Made by a program: the position numbers and the translations under genes. A stretch of 64,000 nucleotides of DNA from Neotamlana laminarinivorans (lineage in GTDB: Bacteria; Bacteroidota; Bacteroidia; Flavobacteriales; Flavobacteriaceae). The DNA is taken from the NCBI RefSeq assembly GCF_020523925.1, contig NZ_JAJAPW010000008.1:42184-106183 (forward strand), given 5' to 3'. Position 1 is the first letter of the stretch, and each line of letters opens with the position of its first letter. This document shows, piece after piece, positions 28,242 through 38,700 of the stretch. The notes beneath the pieces were generated by a model. That model was not told the origin of the DNA. It worked only from the letters and a program-made list of their open reading frames with translations, and did not search any database.

Positions 28242-29420
28242 ATGCATAACGAAGTTATCATAGTATCTGCAGCAAGAACCCCTATAGGAAGTTTTTTAGG
28301 GGCGCTTTCTACAATACCTGCACCAAAATTAGGAGCCACAGCAATTAAAGCTGCATTACATAAAATTGATTTAAACCCAAATTTAGTTGATGAAGTTTTA
28401 ATGGGCAACGTTGTACAAGCAGGAACAGGTCAAGCCCCTGCACGACAAGCTGCCATTTATGCTGGTATACCTAATACTGTACCTTGTACAACCATAAATA
28501 AAGTATGTGCTTCTGGCATGAAAGCCGTTATGCAAGCTGCACAAAGTATTGCCTTGGGAGATGCCGAAATAATTGTAGCTGGTGGTATGGAGAATATGAG
28601 TTTAATTCCTCATTATTTTCATGCACGTTCAGGCAAAAAATTTGGACCAGCAACACTTGAAGATGGTATGCAAAAAGACGGCTTAGTTGATGCTTACGAC
28701 CAAAACGCTATGGGAGTTTGTGCTGATGCTTGTGCTGAAAAATATGAGTTCTCCAGAGAAGAGCAGGATGCCTACGCTATACAATCGTATAAACGATCGG
28801 CTGAAGCATGGAAACAAGGAAAGTTTAACAACGAAGTTATACCTGTTGAAGTTTCACAACGTCGTGGAGAACCAATTATAGTAGATACCGACGAAGAATT
28901 TACAAACGTAAAATTAGACAAAATACCTACCCTACGAGCCGCTTTTACTAAAAACGGAACAGTTACTGCGGCTAATGCATCTACCATAAACGATGGCGCT
29001 GGTGCTGTAATATTAATGAGTAAACAAAAAGCCACAGAATTAGGTATACAGCCTTTAGCAACCATTAAAAGTTATGCAGATGCTGCGCACGAACCTAAAT
29101 GGTTTACAACAGCTCCTGCAAAGGCATTACCAAAAGCTTTAATTAAAGCAAATTTAAAACTAGAAGATGTCGATTTTTTTGAGTTTAATGAAGCATTCTC
29201 TGTAGTTGGTTTAGCTAATATGAAAATTTTAGGTTTAACCGATGCAAATGTAAATGTAAACGGTGGTGCTGTTTCACTTGGACATCCTTTAGGGTGTTCT
29301 GGTGTTAGAATTTTAATAACCTTAATAAACGTATTAAAACAAAATAATGCCAAAATTGGCGCAGCTGCTATTTGCAATGGTGGCGGTGGTGCTTCGGCAA
29401 TTATTATAGAACGAAATTAA
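28242..29420 (+). CDS. Acetyl-CoA C-acetyltransferase (thiolase)
   Basis: The 392-residue thiolase condenses two acetyl-CoA, or cleaves 3-ketoacyl-CoA, in the cytoplasm. The nucleophile Cys89 lies in TTINKVCASGMKA. The His near residue 352 sits in GGAVSLGHPLGCSG, and the second Cys in AICNGGGGASA, so all catalytic residues are present. Length and motifs fit the biosynthetic/degradative acetoacetyl-CoA class. It is followed five bases later by the NlpC/P60 gene, an arrangement probably of transcription only. Confidence 0.95.
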   Translation: MHNEVIIVSAARTPIGSFLGALSTIPAPKLGATAIKAALHKIDLNPNLVDEVLMGNVVQAGTGQAPARQAAIYAGIPNTVPCTTINKVCASGMKAVMQAAQSIALGDAEIIVAGGMENMSLIPHYFHARSGKKFGPATLEDGMQKDGLVDAYDQNAMGVCADACAEKYEFSREEQDAYAIQSYKRSAEAWKQGKFNNEVIPVEVSQRRGEPIIVDTDEEFTNVKLDKIPTLRAAFTKNGTVTAANASTINDGAGAVILMSKQKATELGIQPLATIKSYADAAHEPKWFTTAPAKALPKALIKANLKLEDVDFFEFNEAFSVVGLANMKILGLTDANVNVNGGAVSLGHPLGCSGVRILITLINVLKQNNAKIGAAAICNGGGGASAIIIERN

Positions 29421-29425
29421 ATTAA

Positions 29426-30175
29426 ATGCAGTACGGAATTTGTAATTTAAGCATTGTACCGCTTAGAAGTGAAGCCTCAGACAAAAGTGAACTGATTTCG
29501 CAAGTGTTGTATGGTGATATTTTTAAAATTATTGAACCTAGAAAAAAATGGAGTAAAATTCGTTTGGCTTTCGATAAATATGAAGGTTGGATAGATAATA
29601 AACAATATTTTGAGCTCTCCGAAGAGCAATACAAATACTTAAATAACGAAAAACCTGTACTTACTCTAGATTTAGTTGAATTTATTGAAGATCAAAACAA
29701 TCAACTTCACCCTGTTGTTTTAGGCTCTACACTAAACGGATTATCTATTTTAAATCACCATTATGAAGGCACTAGCACAGACCAAGTAGCTCCCAAAAAC
29801 AAACTATTAGACACTGCTTTTCTATATTTAAATGCACCTTACCTTTGGGGTGGAAAAACGGCATTTGGTATAGACTGTTCTGGTTTTACACAAATGGTTT
29901 ATAAATTAAATGGTTATAAATTATTACGTGATGCTTCCCAACAAGCTTCTCAAGGTGAGGCGCTTAGTTTTATTGAAGAAAGTGAACCTGGAGATTTAGC
30001 TTTTTTTGATAATGAAGAAGGCATAATTACCCATGTAGGTATTATTATGCCCGATAATTACATTATTCATGCACATGGTAAAGTAAGAATTGATAGAATA
30101 GACCATTCAGGAATTTATAATGTAGATACAAAAACGCACACACATAAATTAAGAGTTATTAAAAAAGTAATTTAG
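29426..30175 (+). CDS. SH3-NlpC/P60 (C40) cysteine peptidase
   Basis: The 249-residue protein has an N-terminal SH3b-like part (about 1-70, with EPRKKWSKIRLAFDKYEGWI), a middle linker, and a C-terminal NlpC/P60 domain. Its catalytic Cys151 is in FGIDCSGFTQ, with His in ITHVGIIM and a third residue in IIHAHG. Such enzymes cut D-Glu-to-diamino-acid bonds in cell-wall peptides. No signal peptide is seen, so a role in recycling imported muropeptides is more likely than cell-wall lysis. It follows the thiolase gene. Confidence 0.93.
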   Translation: MQYGICNLSIVPLRSEASDKSELISQVLYGDIFKIIEPRKKWSKIRLAFDKYEGWIDNKQYFELSEEQYKYLNNEKPVLTLDLVEFIEDQNNQLHPVVLGSTLNGLSILNHHYEGTSTDQVAPKNKLLDTAFLYLNAPYLWGGKTAFGIDCSGFTQMVYKLNGYKLLRDASQQASQGEALSFIEESEPGDLAFFDNEEGIITHVGIIMPDNYIIHAHGKVRIDRIDHSGIYNVDTKTHTHKLRVIKKVI

Positions 30176-30272
30176 TAATCAACTTTTAATCGCAAAAACT
30201 AAAATAACTTACACAAATTCATTCGTTAGATTATTAGGTAAAAAAGCATAACCTTCAATTTTTTTAGTTTTA

Positions 30273-31394
30273 ATGAAAATGATTTTATTCAAAAAAATTA
30301 TGATAATCTTACTCTCCATAATAGCTATTAGTTGTATTGTATTGGTACTTTTTTTAAACACAAAAAGATTTGGGAAACATCCATCTGGCAAAAGATTAGA
30401 AAAAATTAAATCATCGCCCAACTACAAAAACGGAAGCTTTCAAAATTTAAGTGAAACACCTATGCTAACTGAAGGTGTTAGTTACACAGGCATGTTGTAT
30501 CAATTTTTATTTTCTGCCAAACCAAAAGAACCCTCTACCGTTTTACCTTCTATAAAAACGAATTTAAAAGCGCTAAAACCTACCGAAAATATTTTAGTCT
30601 GGATGGGGCACTCTTCATACTTTATGCAAATTGATGGTAAAACATTTTTAATTGACCCCGTTTTTACGGAAAACGCTTCACCCCTATCCTTTACAACAAA
30701 AGCTTTTAAGGGTAGTAATATTTACACTACAGAAGATTTGCCTGAAATAGATTATCTTTTTATATCACACGACCACTGGGATCATATGGATTATAAAACT
30801 TTAATTAAATTAAAACCTAAAGTTAATAAGGTAATTACAGGATTAGGTAACGGTGCTCACCTGGAATATTGGGGTTACAATAAATCAGTAATTATAGAGG
30901 GTGATTGGTATGATTCTATTAATCTAAATAATGGATTTACAGTACATATTACGCCTGCTCGTCATTTTTCTGGTAGAGGTTTTAAGCGTGGACAAACACT
31001 CTGGGCTTCTTTTGTATTAAAAACACCAAGCCAAAATATATACATTGGTGGTGATAGTGGTTACGATTATCATTTTAATGATATTGGAGAAAAATATGGC
31101 CCTTTTGATTTAGCTATTTTAGAAAACGGACAGTATGATGAACAATGGAAATACATTCATATGCTACCAAACGAACAATTAAACGCCGCTAAAAATTTAA
31201 AGGCAAAAACGGTACTACCTGTACATTCTGGAAAATTTACACTTGCTAACCATGACTGGGATGAACCTCTAGCTAAAATTATCTCAACTTTTAAAAATAA
31301 CAACATTCGTATTGTTACACCCAAAATTGGAGAACAAGTAAATGTAAACGATTCTACACAGGTATTTAAAAATTGGTGGGAAGACGTTAAATAA
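30273..31394 (+). CDS. MBL-fold metallo-hydrolase (UlaG/NAPE-PLD-like)
   Basis: The 373-residue protein is anchored by an N-terminal hydrophobic helix (residues 4-27). It contains the metal site SHDHWDHMD (near 165), an early VWMGHSSYFMQIDGKTFLID and later ARHFSGRG and GGDSGYDYH, all of the lactonase/NAPE-PLD-like beta-lactamase fold. It probably hydrolyses a phosphodiester or lactone at the membrane; the substrate is unknown. It is convergent with the ModF-like gene at a 7-base distance. Confidence 0.9.
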   Translation: MKMILFKKIMIILLSIIAISCIVLVLFLNTKRFGKHPSGKRLEKIKSSPNYKNGSFQNLSETPMLTEGVSYTGMLYQFLFSAKPKEPSTVLPSIKTNLKALKPTENILVWMGHSSYFMQIDGKTFLIDPVFTENASPLSFTTKAFKGSNIYTTEDLPEIDYLFISHDHWDHMDYKTLIKLKPKVNKVITGLGNGAHLEYWGYNKSVIIEGDWYDSINLNNGFTVHITPARHFSGRGFKRGQTLWASFVLKTPSQNIYIGGDSGYDYHFNDIGEKYGPFDLAILENGQYDEQWKYIHMLPNEQLNAAKNLKAKTVLPVHSGKFTLANHDWDEPLAKIISTFKNNNIRIVTPKIGEQVNVNDSTQVFKNWWEDVK

Positions 31395-31401
31395 TAATAA
31401 G

Positions 31402-32502
31402 TTAACTTACTTTTCCTATTGAACCTGTATTGCTTGGTATTAATTCAAAAATGTAATCTGGAGATAACGCTTCTTCTTTTCTATGCGATACGTATAATAT
31501 GGCTGTTTGTGTTTCTGTAGCAATTTTATTTATTAAATTAGCAAAAAGCACAGCTTCAGCATCATCTAAACCGTTTGTAGGTTCGTCTAAAATTAACAAT
31601 GGAGGACTTTTAACCATAGCTCTTGCTATTAAAACTAAACGTTGTTGCCCTTTAGTTAAATCAAGAAAACTCTGTTTTCTTATTTCAAATAACTCTAAAA
31701 CTTTTAACCATTGGTGTGCTATTTCAATCTCTAAATGTGAAGGTGATTTATAAAGCCCTACAGAATCATAAAAACCAGAAACAACCATATTTCCTATAGA
31801 ATCTAAACGTGCAAAACCACGAACCATATCGGCTGTAAAATAACCTATTTTCTTTTTAATTTCCCAAACACTTTCTCCGCTTCCCTTTTTTACATCAAAT
31901 AAATAAATATTTTGCCCGAATGCTTTTGGGTTATCGCCATAAATCATACTTAACATGGTACTTTTACCAGAACCGTTGGGTCCCATTAACTTCCAAAACT
32001 CACCTGGTTTTATGGTCCATGAGATATCTTTTATAATGGTTCGGTCTGTATATTTTATTGATACCTTATTAAATTCAACTAATCGGTTATAGTCGTAATT
32101 TATAGGTTTATATGGCTTAGGCAATGCTAAGTTAAAAGATGTATTTACACTATCATCTTCTAAATTAACTTCTACAAGTGTATTGTTTTTAATAGAAAAA
32201 ACCGATTGTATAAAAGACAATACATCGGCTTTTCTATTGGTAATTTGTATTACAAGTGTATTTTCGCTTAAGGCCTGTAAAGTAGTTTTAAATGTTTCTT
32301 GAGCTTGTATATCTAAACTTCCAAAAACATTATCTAATACAATGTAATCTGGATTTAAACCTATTAAATACTTTAATAATGCTTGCTTACGCTCACCTTC
32401 AGAAGAATGATATAAACTATTATTTACTTTAGTTTTAACATCCACTTTACCATGACGTAATTCTTCATTAATAAGTTTGTTTAAAGTAATATCAGAAAAC
32501 AA
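31402..32502 (-). CDS. ModF-like tandem ABC ATPase
   Basis: 366 residues from TTG 32502. The C-terminal ABC domain is complete: Walker A GPNGSGKSTML, signature LTKGQQRLVLIARAM, Walker B LLILDEPTNGLD, and the switch His in VSHRKEEAL. The first half is degenerate, keeping SSEGERKQALLKYL and YIVLDNVFGSLD, and should extend further upstream. 41 more in-frame codons (32625-32503) read like the family N-terminus (AKHTAFYLSNKDDKKTLI) but contain no ATG, GTG or TTG; ATT at 32622 is the only plausible initiator. ModF-type proteins have no permease and an unsettled role. Confidence 0.82.
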   Translation of the reverse strand: MFSDITLNKLINEELRHGKVDVKTKVNNSLYHSSEGERKQALLKYLIGLNPDYIVLDNVFGSLDIQAQETFKTTLQALSENTLVIQITNRKADVLSFIQSVFSIKNNTLVEVNLEDDSVNTSFNLALPKPYKPINYDYNRLVEFNKVSIKYTDRTIIKDISWTIKPGEFWKLMGPNGSGKSTMLSMIYGDNPKAFGQNIYLFDVKKGSGESVWEIKKKIGYFTADMVRGFARLDSIGNMVVSGFYDSVGLYKSPSHLEIEIAHQWLKVLELFEIRKQSFLDLTKGQQRLVLIARAMVKSPPLLILDEPTNGLDDAEAVLFANLINKIATETQTAILYVSHRKEEALSPDYIFELIPSNTGSIGKVS

Positions 32503-32625
32503 AACTCCTTTTAATCCTTTGGTTTCAGGAATAATTTTTGAATCTAATATATCTTGAATAAGCGTTTTTTTATCGTCTTTATTCGAAAGATAAAAGGCCG
32601 TATGTTTGGCTACTAAGCTAATAAA

Positions 32626-33486
32626 TTACAGATTTTTTGTATGAAAAGGAATTAAACCTTCAATTGGTCTTCGAACAAAATTACCGGCAGTAAAGCCCAT
32701 TTCTTCAGCTACAGCTTTAATTTCATCTTGTGCAAAGTAAGCTATAGAACCAGCAAAATGCACAGGAACTGTTTTAAGCTCTTCTTTATACTGCATAATC
32801 ATGGTTTCGGTAAATAATCGAATACCTTTTTTAATTAGGTCTATGGTATAATCGGAATCTTTATGCAAGAACATAAACTCAGCAAAATTTGCTAAATATG
32901 CATTCGGACTTGGTTTTTTGTACAAACTGTTTTTTATAAAATCTGCATCCATATTAAATTTACTACCAAAAGCAATTTTAATATTTTCAGGCATTTTATT
33001 ATAATAATAGTCGCGAACTAATTGTTTACCATAATAGTTTCCTGAAGCATCATCCATTAGTGTATAACCTAATGAAATAACACGTTGATGAAGGTTTTCG
33101 CCATCGAAATAACTACAGTTTGAACCTGTTCCTAATATACACACTACAGCAGCTTCTTTTGGGTTGTTAATTGTGGCATAAACTGCCGCCAAGGTGTCTT
33201 CGTTTACTTCTACGTGTGCATTGGGAAACATTTTTTTTAACACATTACCTAAACTAAGTATTGCGTTATCTGTACCACAGCCTGCACCATAAAAATATAA
33301 ATGCGTAACTTCTTTACTGTGTTTTATTAAAACATCGCTTTTTTCAATACGCTTTGTTAATTTACTTTCAGAAAGAATTGCAGGGTTTAAGCCTTCGGTA
33401 CGAATTTTTTCTAATAATTTATTTCCATTATTGTCTACTGCAATCCAATCGGATTTTGTAGAACCACTATCAACAATTAAAACCAT
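32626..33486 (-). CDS. BadF/BadG/BcrA/BcrD-type kinase (N-acetylglucosamine kinase-like)
   Basis: A 286-residue member of the ASKHA sugar-kinase fold with phosphate-1 motif VDSGSTKSDWIAVD, phosphate-2 motif CILGTGSNCSYFDG and the adenosine region VHFAGSIAYF. Relatives phosphorylate N-acetylglucosamine or similar amino sugars. It ends in the same frame directly before the ModF-like coding region. It lies after GAPDH and PfkA on the same strand but behind a terminator. Confidence 0.9.
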   Translation of the reverse strand: MVLIVDSGSTKSDWIAVDNNGNKLLEKIRTEGLNPAILSESKLTKRIEKSDVLIKHSKEVTHLYFYGAGCGTDNAILSLGNVLKKMFPNAHVEVNEDTLAAVYATINNPKEAAVVCILGTGSNCSYFDGENLHQRVISLGYTLMDDASGNYYGKQLVRDYYYNKMPENIKIAFGSKFNMDADFIKNSLYKKPSPNAYLANFAEFMFLHKDSDYTIDLIKKGIRLFTETMIMQYKEELKTVPVHFAGSIAYFAQDEIKAVAEEMGFTAGNFVRRPIEGLIPFHTKNL

Positions 33487-33497
33487 AAGTTTAAAGA

Positions 33498-33536
33498 TAA
33501 AAAAAAACTCCGCAACTATTTACAATTGCGGAGTTT
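33498..33536 (-). terminator. Terminator of the pfkA-gap unit
   Basis: AACTCCGCAA (33507-33516) pairs with TTGCGGAGTT (33526-33535). On the minus strand the stem is followed by a run of T (complement of 33499-33507). It is 20 bases past the gap stop. Confidence 0.9.
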
Positions 33537-33553
33537 TGAAGTTATTTACAATA

Positions 33554-34573
<1,020 letters not shown>

Positions 34574-34577
34574 TTAT

Positions 34578-35564
34578 TTAAGTGCTCATAATATCTGACA
34601 CTCGTAGTAATTCTAAATTAATTTTTGTTTTTCCTTTTATCGCTTGGTCTAAAGGTGTTAATTCCATTTTTCCGTTAATTAAACCAACCATATAATTTGT
34701 TTCTCCATCTAAAATAGACTCAACAGCTTTTACACCCATTCGGCTGGCTAAAACGCGATCGAAACAAGATGGTGCACCACCGCGTTGCATATGCCCTAAT
34801 ACAGAAACACGTACGTCGTAGCCCTCCATGTTTTCATCAACATAATCTTTAAGTTCAAAAATGTTTTTACCTATTTTATCTCCTTCGGCTACTATTACTA
34901 TACTAGATGTTTTTCCTGTTGTTTTGCTTTTGTTTAAAGAGTCTACTAACCTTTCTAATCCTAAATCTTCTTCAGGAATTAAAATTTCTTCGGCACCACC
35001 TGCTATACCTGCATTAAGAGCTATATGGCCAACATCGCGCCCCATAACCTCAACAAAGAATAAACGGTTGTGCGAACTTGCTGTATCTCTAATTTTATCG
35101 ATAGCATCTACAACTGTGTTTAAAGCCGTATCGAACCCTAAGGTATGCGATGTACCAACAATATCATTATCTATAGTTCCGGGAATTCCCATTACTGGGA
35201 AATTAAATTCGCTATTAAAAACAAGTGCTCCGGTAAAAGACCCATCGCCACCAATAACCACAAGGCCATCTACATTGTTTTTTAATAAATTATTGTAAGC
35301 TTTTTGCCTTCCTTCTTTAGTTCTAAAGTTTTGTGAACGTGCAGATTTTAAAAAGGTTCCTCCTTTATTAATAATACCTTTTACGCTTCTGGCATTTAGT
35401 TCTTGAAAATCGCCTTCAATTAAACCTTCGTAACCACGGTAAACACCTAGGCATTCTACACCATGAAAAGCACATGTTCTAACAACAGCACGAATAGCGG
35501 CATTCATACCAGGAGAATCTCCTCCAGAAGTTAAAACAGCTAATTTTTTTATATTTTTTGCCAT
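34578..35564 (-). CDS. pfkA: ATP-dependent 6-phosphofructokinase
   Basis: The 328-residue enzyme makes fructose 1,6-bisphosphate. The ATP site GGDSPGMNAAIRAVVR, catalytic GIPGTIDNDI, and substrate loops EVMGRDVGHIALNAG and GHMQRGGAPSCFDR are intact, with Gly at the position that in PPi enzymes is Asp. It heads the two-gene glycolytic unit with gap. Confidence 0.97.
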   Translation of the reverse strand: MAKNIKKLAVLTSGGDSPGMNAAIRAVVRTCAFHGVECLGVYRGYEGLIEGDFQELNARSVKGIINKGGTFLKSARSQNFRTKEGRQKAYNNLLKNNVDGLVVIGGDGSFTGALVFNSEFNFPVMGIPGTIDNDIVGTSHTLGFDTALNTVVDAIDKIRDTASSHNRLFFVEVMGRDVGHIALNAGIAGGAEEILIPEEDLGLERLVDSLNKSKTTGKTSSIVIVAEGDKIGKNIFELKDYVDENMEGYDVRVSVLGHMQRGGAPSCFDRVLASRMGVKAVESILDGETNYMVGLINGKMELTPLDQAIKGKTKINLELLRVSDIMST

Positions 35565-35706
35565 TAAATTCTATTCATTATTACGTAAAATTACTAAACA
35601 AATATCATATATCTAAGGCTTTTACAGTTTTTTAATATGAGATTAAAAACTATAACGTTTTAGTTGATAAAAACACTTTAAACACTACTTATTAACAGTT
35701 TTTCAA

Positions 35707-38700
35707 CTAATTATTTGAAGATGTTTTAAATGAAATATGATCTGGTAGCGCTTCTTGTTTTTCTTCTTCTGGAACTTCTTCTAAAATGCTTTCTTCTTCT
35801 TCTTTATTGTTAAAGATTTTTTGAAGCAGTTCTTTAAAGGTATCAAAATCTACATTATAGGATATACCAACTCCCTGAGTGTAACCTATTTGTTCTCCAA
35901 AATTTTGAATGCTATTTTCTCTATTAAATACTTTTGCTGTTAACGTACCTTCTTCGTTTAACAAGAAACTTATTTCTACATCGCCTGCTACAACAGTTTC
36001 TGTTGCACCACCAACAGGCACCCCTACTTTACCATTAATTAATACCCGATCGTTTATTTGAGTTTGCAGTGTAAAGCCTACTCTATCATCGGTTTGATAA
36101 TCTGGTGTGTTCTGGCCTGCTTCATAATTTAAACCTATATTTAATTTGCCATCGGAATTCGAAAAAATACCGTTAATTATACCATTTAATCTTTCTGCTA
36201 TAGTACCTGAGAAATTCACCTCATTTAACCCTTGTGAAAAAGATCCTGTTGATATAAGATATAGTGCTTGATTTTGTTTTATTTCATCTGACTCTAAACT
36301 ATACTGTAACTCTGATTTTACAGAAGAGCTTACATTTGGAAACTCAAAAGAAAAAACCGGATCGAACTGCTCTAAACTACCGTTTAAAGCTATATTTAAT
36401 TCTACTGGAATACTTCTACTAATCGGGTTGTCTAGCAATGGTGATGGGTTTGCTTGGGTTTTATATACAGCTTCCATGTTAATTTGTGCATCATAAGGGC
36501 TACCTTCCCAAGCTATGGTTCCTCCTGGTTGTACTATAAATTCTTTTTGAATTATACCTCCGTATGCAAAATTATAAACACCTTCAAATACGGCAAAATC
36601 GCCCCACATATCAAATTTTCCATTAGTGTTTATTTCCACTAACAAACCACCATTACCTCGACCTTTTAATGAATGTCCTGTATCTTTATCTATAATAATT
36701 TCAACTTCTGCATCTTCAGTTACATCTAAATCAAAATCAAGTTCAAGCCCTCTTATTTCTTCAAAAACAAGTTCGCGACCTTCTTTTTTAGCTTCTTTTT
36801 CTTCTTTTGTAATAAAATGGATATACGAATTATCTCCAAACGATTCGGCATCGCTTAATGGAATTTTAAATACAGTTCCCTTTTTAGTTTCTGCAATAAC
36901 CTTGATAACAAGTTCGTCTGTTGGACCATTTATAGTAGCCATACCACCAATAAAACCAGTACCATAATATAAAGATTCTTCGGTTTCTTCGGTATCTAAA
37001 ATTAATAAATTAGATGATGAAATATTTAAACCTAAACCCCATTTTGAGAAGTTTTGATGCATTATTTTACCGCTTAAATTTCCTTTAGAATTATATTTTG
37101 TATCTGTTAAACCTATATTATTAAATATAAACGATTGGTTTTTTAAACTCATTGATGCGTTGTCGCTAAACCTATAATCTACATTTAAATATGGTACACC
37201 TAAACCTGCATTTTGCAAAACAACATCGCCATCTATACTTGGGCGCTTTAAATTACCCGAAACTGAAACTTTTCCTGTAACATCTCCTCGGATGTTAGAT
37301 AATACATCTTCTAATAATGGATTTAAAGGGTATAAGTTAAACTTGTTAAAATTTAAATTAACGTTTATGTTAGATTGTTTCCCGTTTACATATATATCGC
37401 CTGTTGCCCTGAAGGTTTTATTATCGTCGTCTTTAATATTGGCATCTACTTTGTAATTTGTTAAAGATTCGTTTCCTGTTACCGAAGCATCAAAAGAACC
37501 TATTAAAAATTCGTTTATTTTTAAATCATCTATAACTACGGTTGAGTTTGGTAAATAGCTTCCATTTTTTTGTAACACATCTAACTTACCATTTACATTA
37601 CCTGAGAGTTGTAGGCTATCTAAATCTGGTGTTATTTTTGCTAAATCTACATTCGAAAAATTTAATTTGATATCTTTTTGAGTAGAGTCGCGCAAGAAAC
37701 CTGATAATTTTATTTCTGATTCGTTATGGTTAATTGTAAATTTTTCAACATTAAACTTGGTAAGCTTTTTATTGAAAGACACCTTATGAAAACGATCTTC
37801 GTTTTGGTTAATATTCCATTTATAATTTTTAATAGTAACATCGCTCTTTTTAAAGCCAATTACCGATTCGTTTGCTTCATTAATGGTGTGATAGAAACTT
37901 AAATTATACATATCGTTACCTTTTTTACCCCCATTAAATTCACTTCGCATAAATAATGTATCGTTTACTGTTACATTAATTAAATTAAAATCTGATACGT
38001 TATAAAATTTTGTATTTATTTTATTTACCTCGACGTAGGTATTAAATAGCGGATTGCTATTATCTACTTGAACTTCTATATTATTTGCAAAATAATCTGG
38101 AATTTTAATTTCGGGCGACTTAAAAGTGAGCTTAAAATTCTCCTCATTACTTTCTACAGTTCCTCTAATAAAAGTATTTGCTCCAAGCTCTAATTCTGGA
38201 TAAAAAACTTCTACAATTTTATTATAGATATTAAAATGAAAATCGATACTTTGATCGGGCTCTACCTTATAAGGTATATAGTTTGTATATATGTAACCTA
38301 TTGAATTTTCGAATAATTTAGCTATATCTTTAGTATTAAATCTACCTTTTAGTTCGCCTTCTATAATATCGGGAGAATTAAATGTTATATAACGCTCGTC
38401 ACCATTAAAGGTTGAAGAAATGTCGAATCTTTCAAACTTATATACGTCGTGTTCGTTTTTATACCTAGTTTTTTCGAAGCTTATTTTTCCATAAGCATCA
38501 TCTAAGTTACTACTATTCATGTTCATTTTTACACGACTTTTAAACTCTGAAATACTATCTTTTGTTACAAAGTTTAAGGTATTTAAATCGGCATGATCTA
38601 CAATGGCAACAAAATCGTATTTTCTTACGGTTTCAGAAAAATCTACTAGCCCATTAAAATTCATTTTTAAATTAGGATCGTTAACTACTAAATTTCCATC

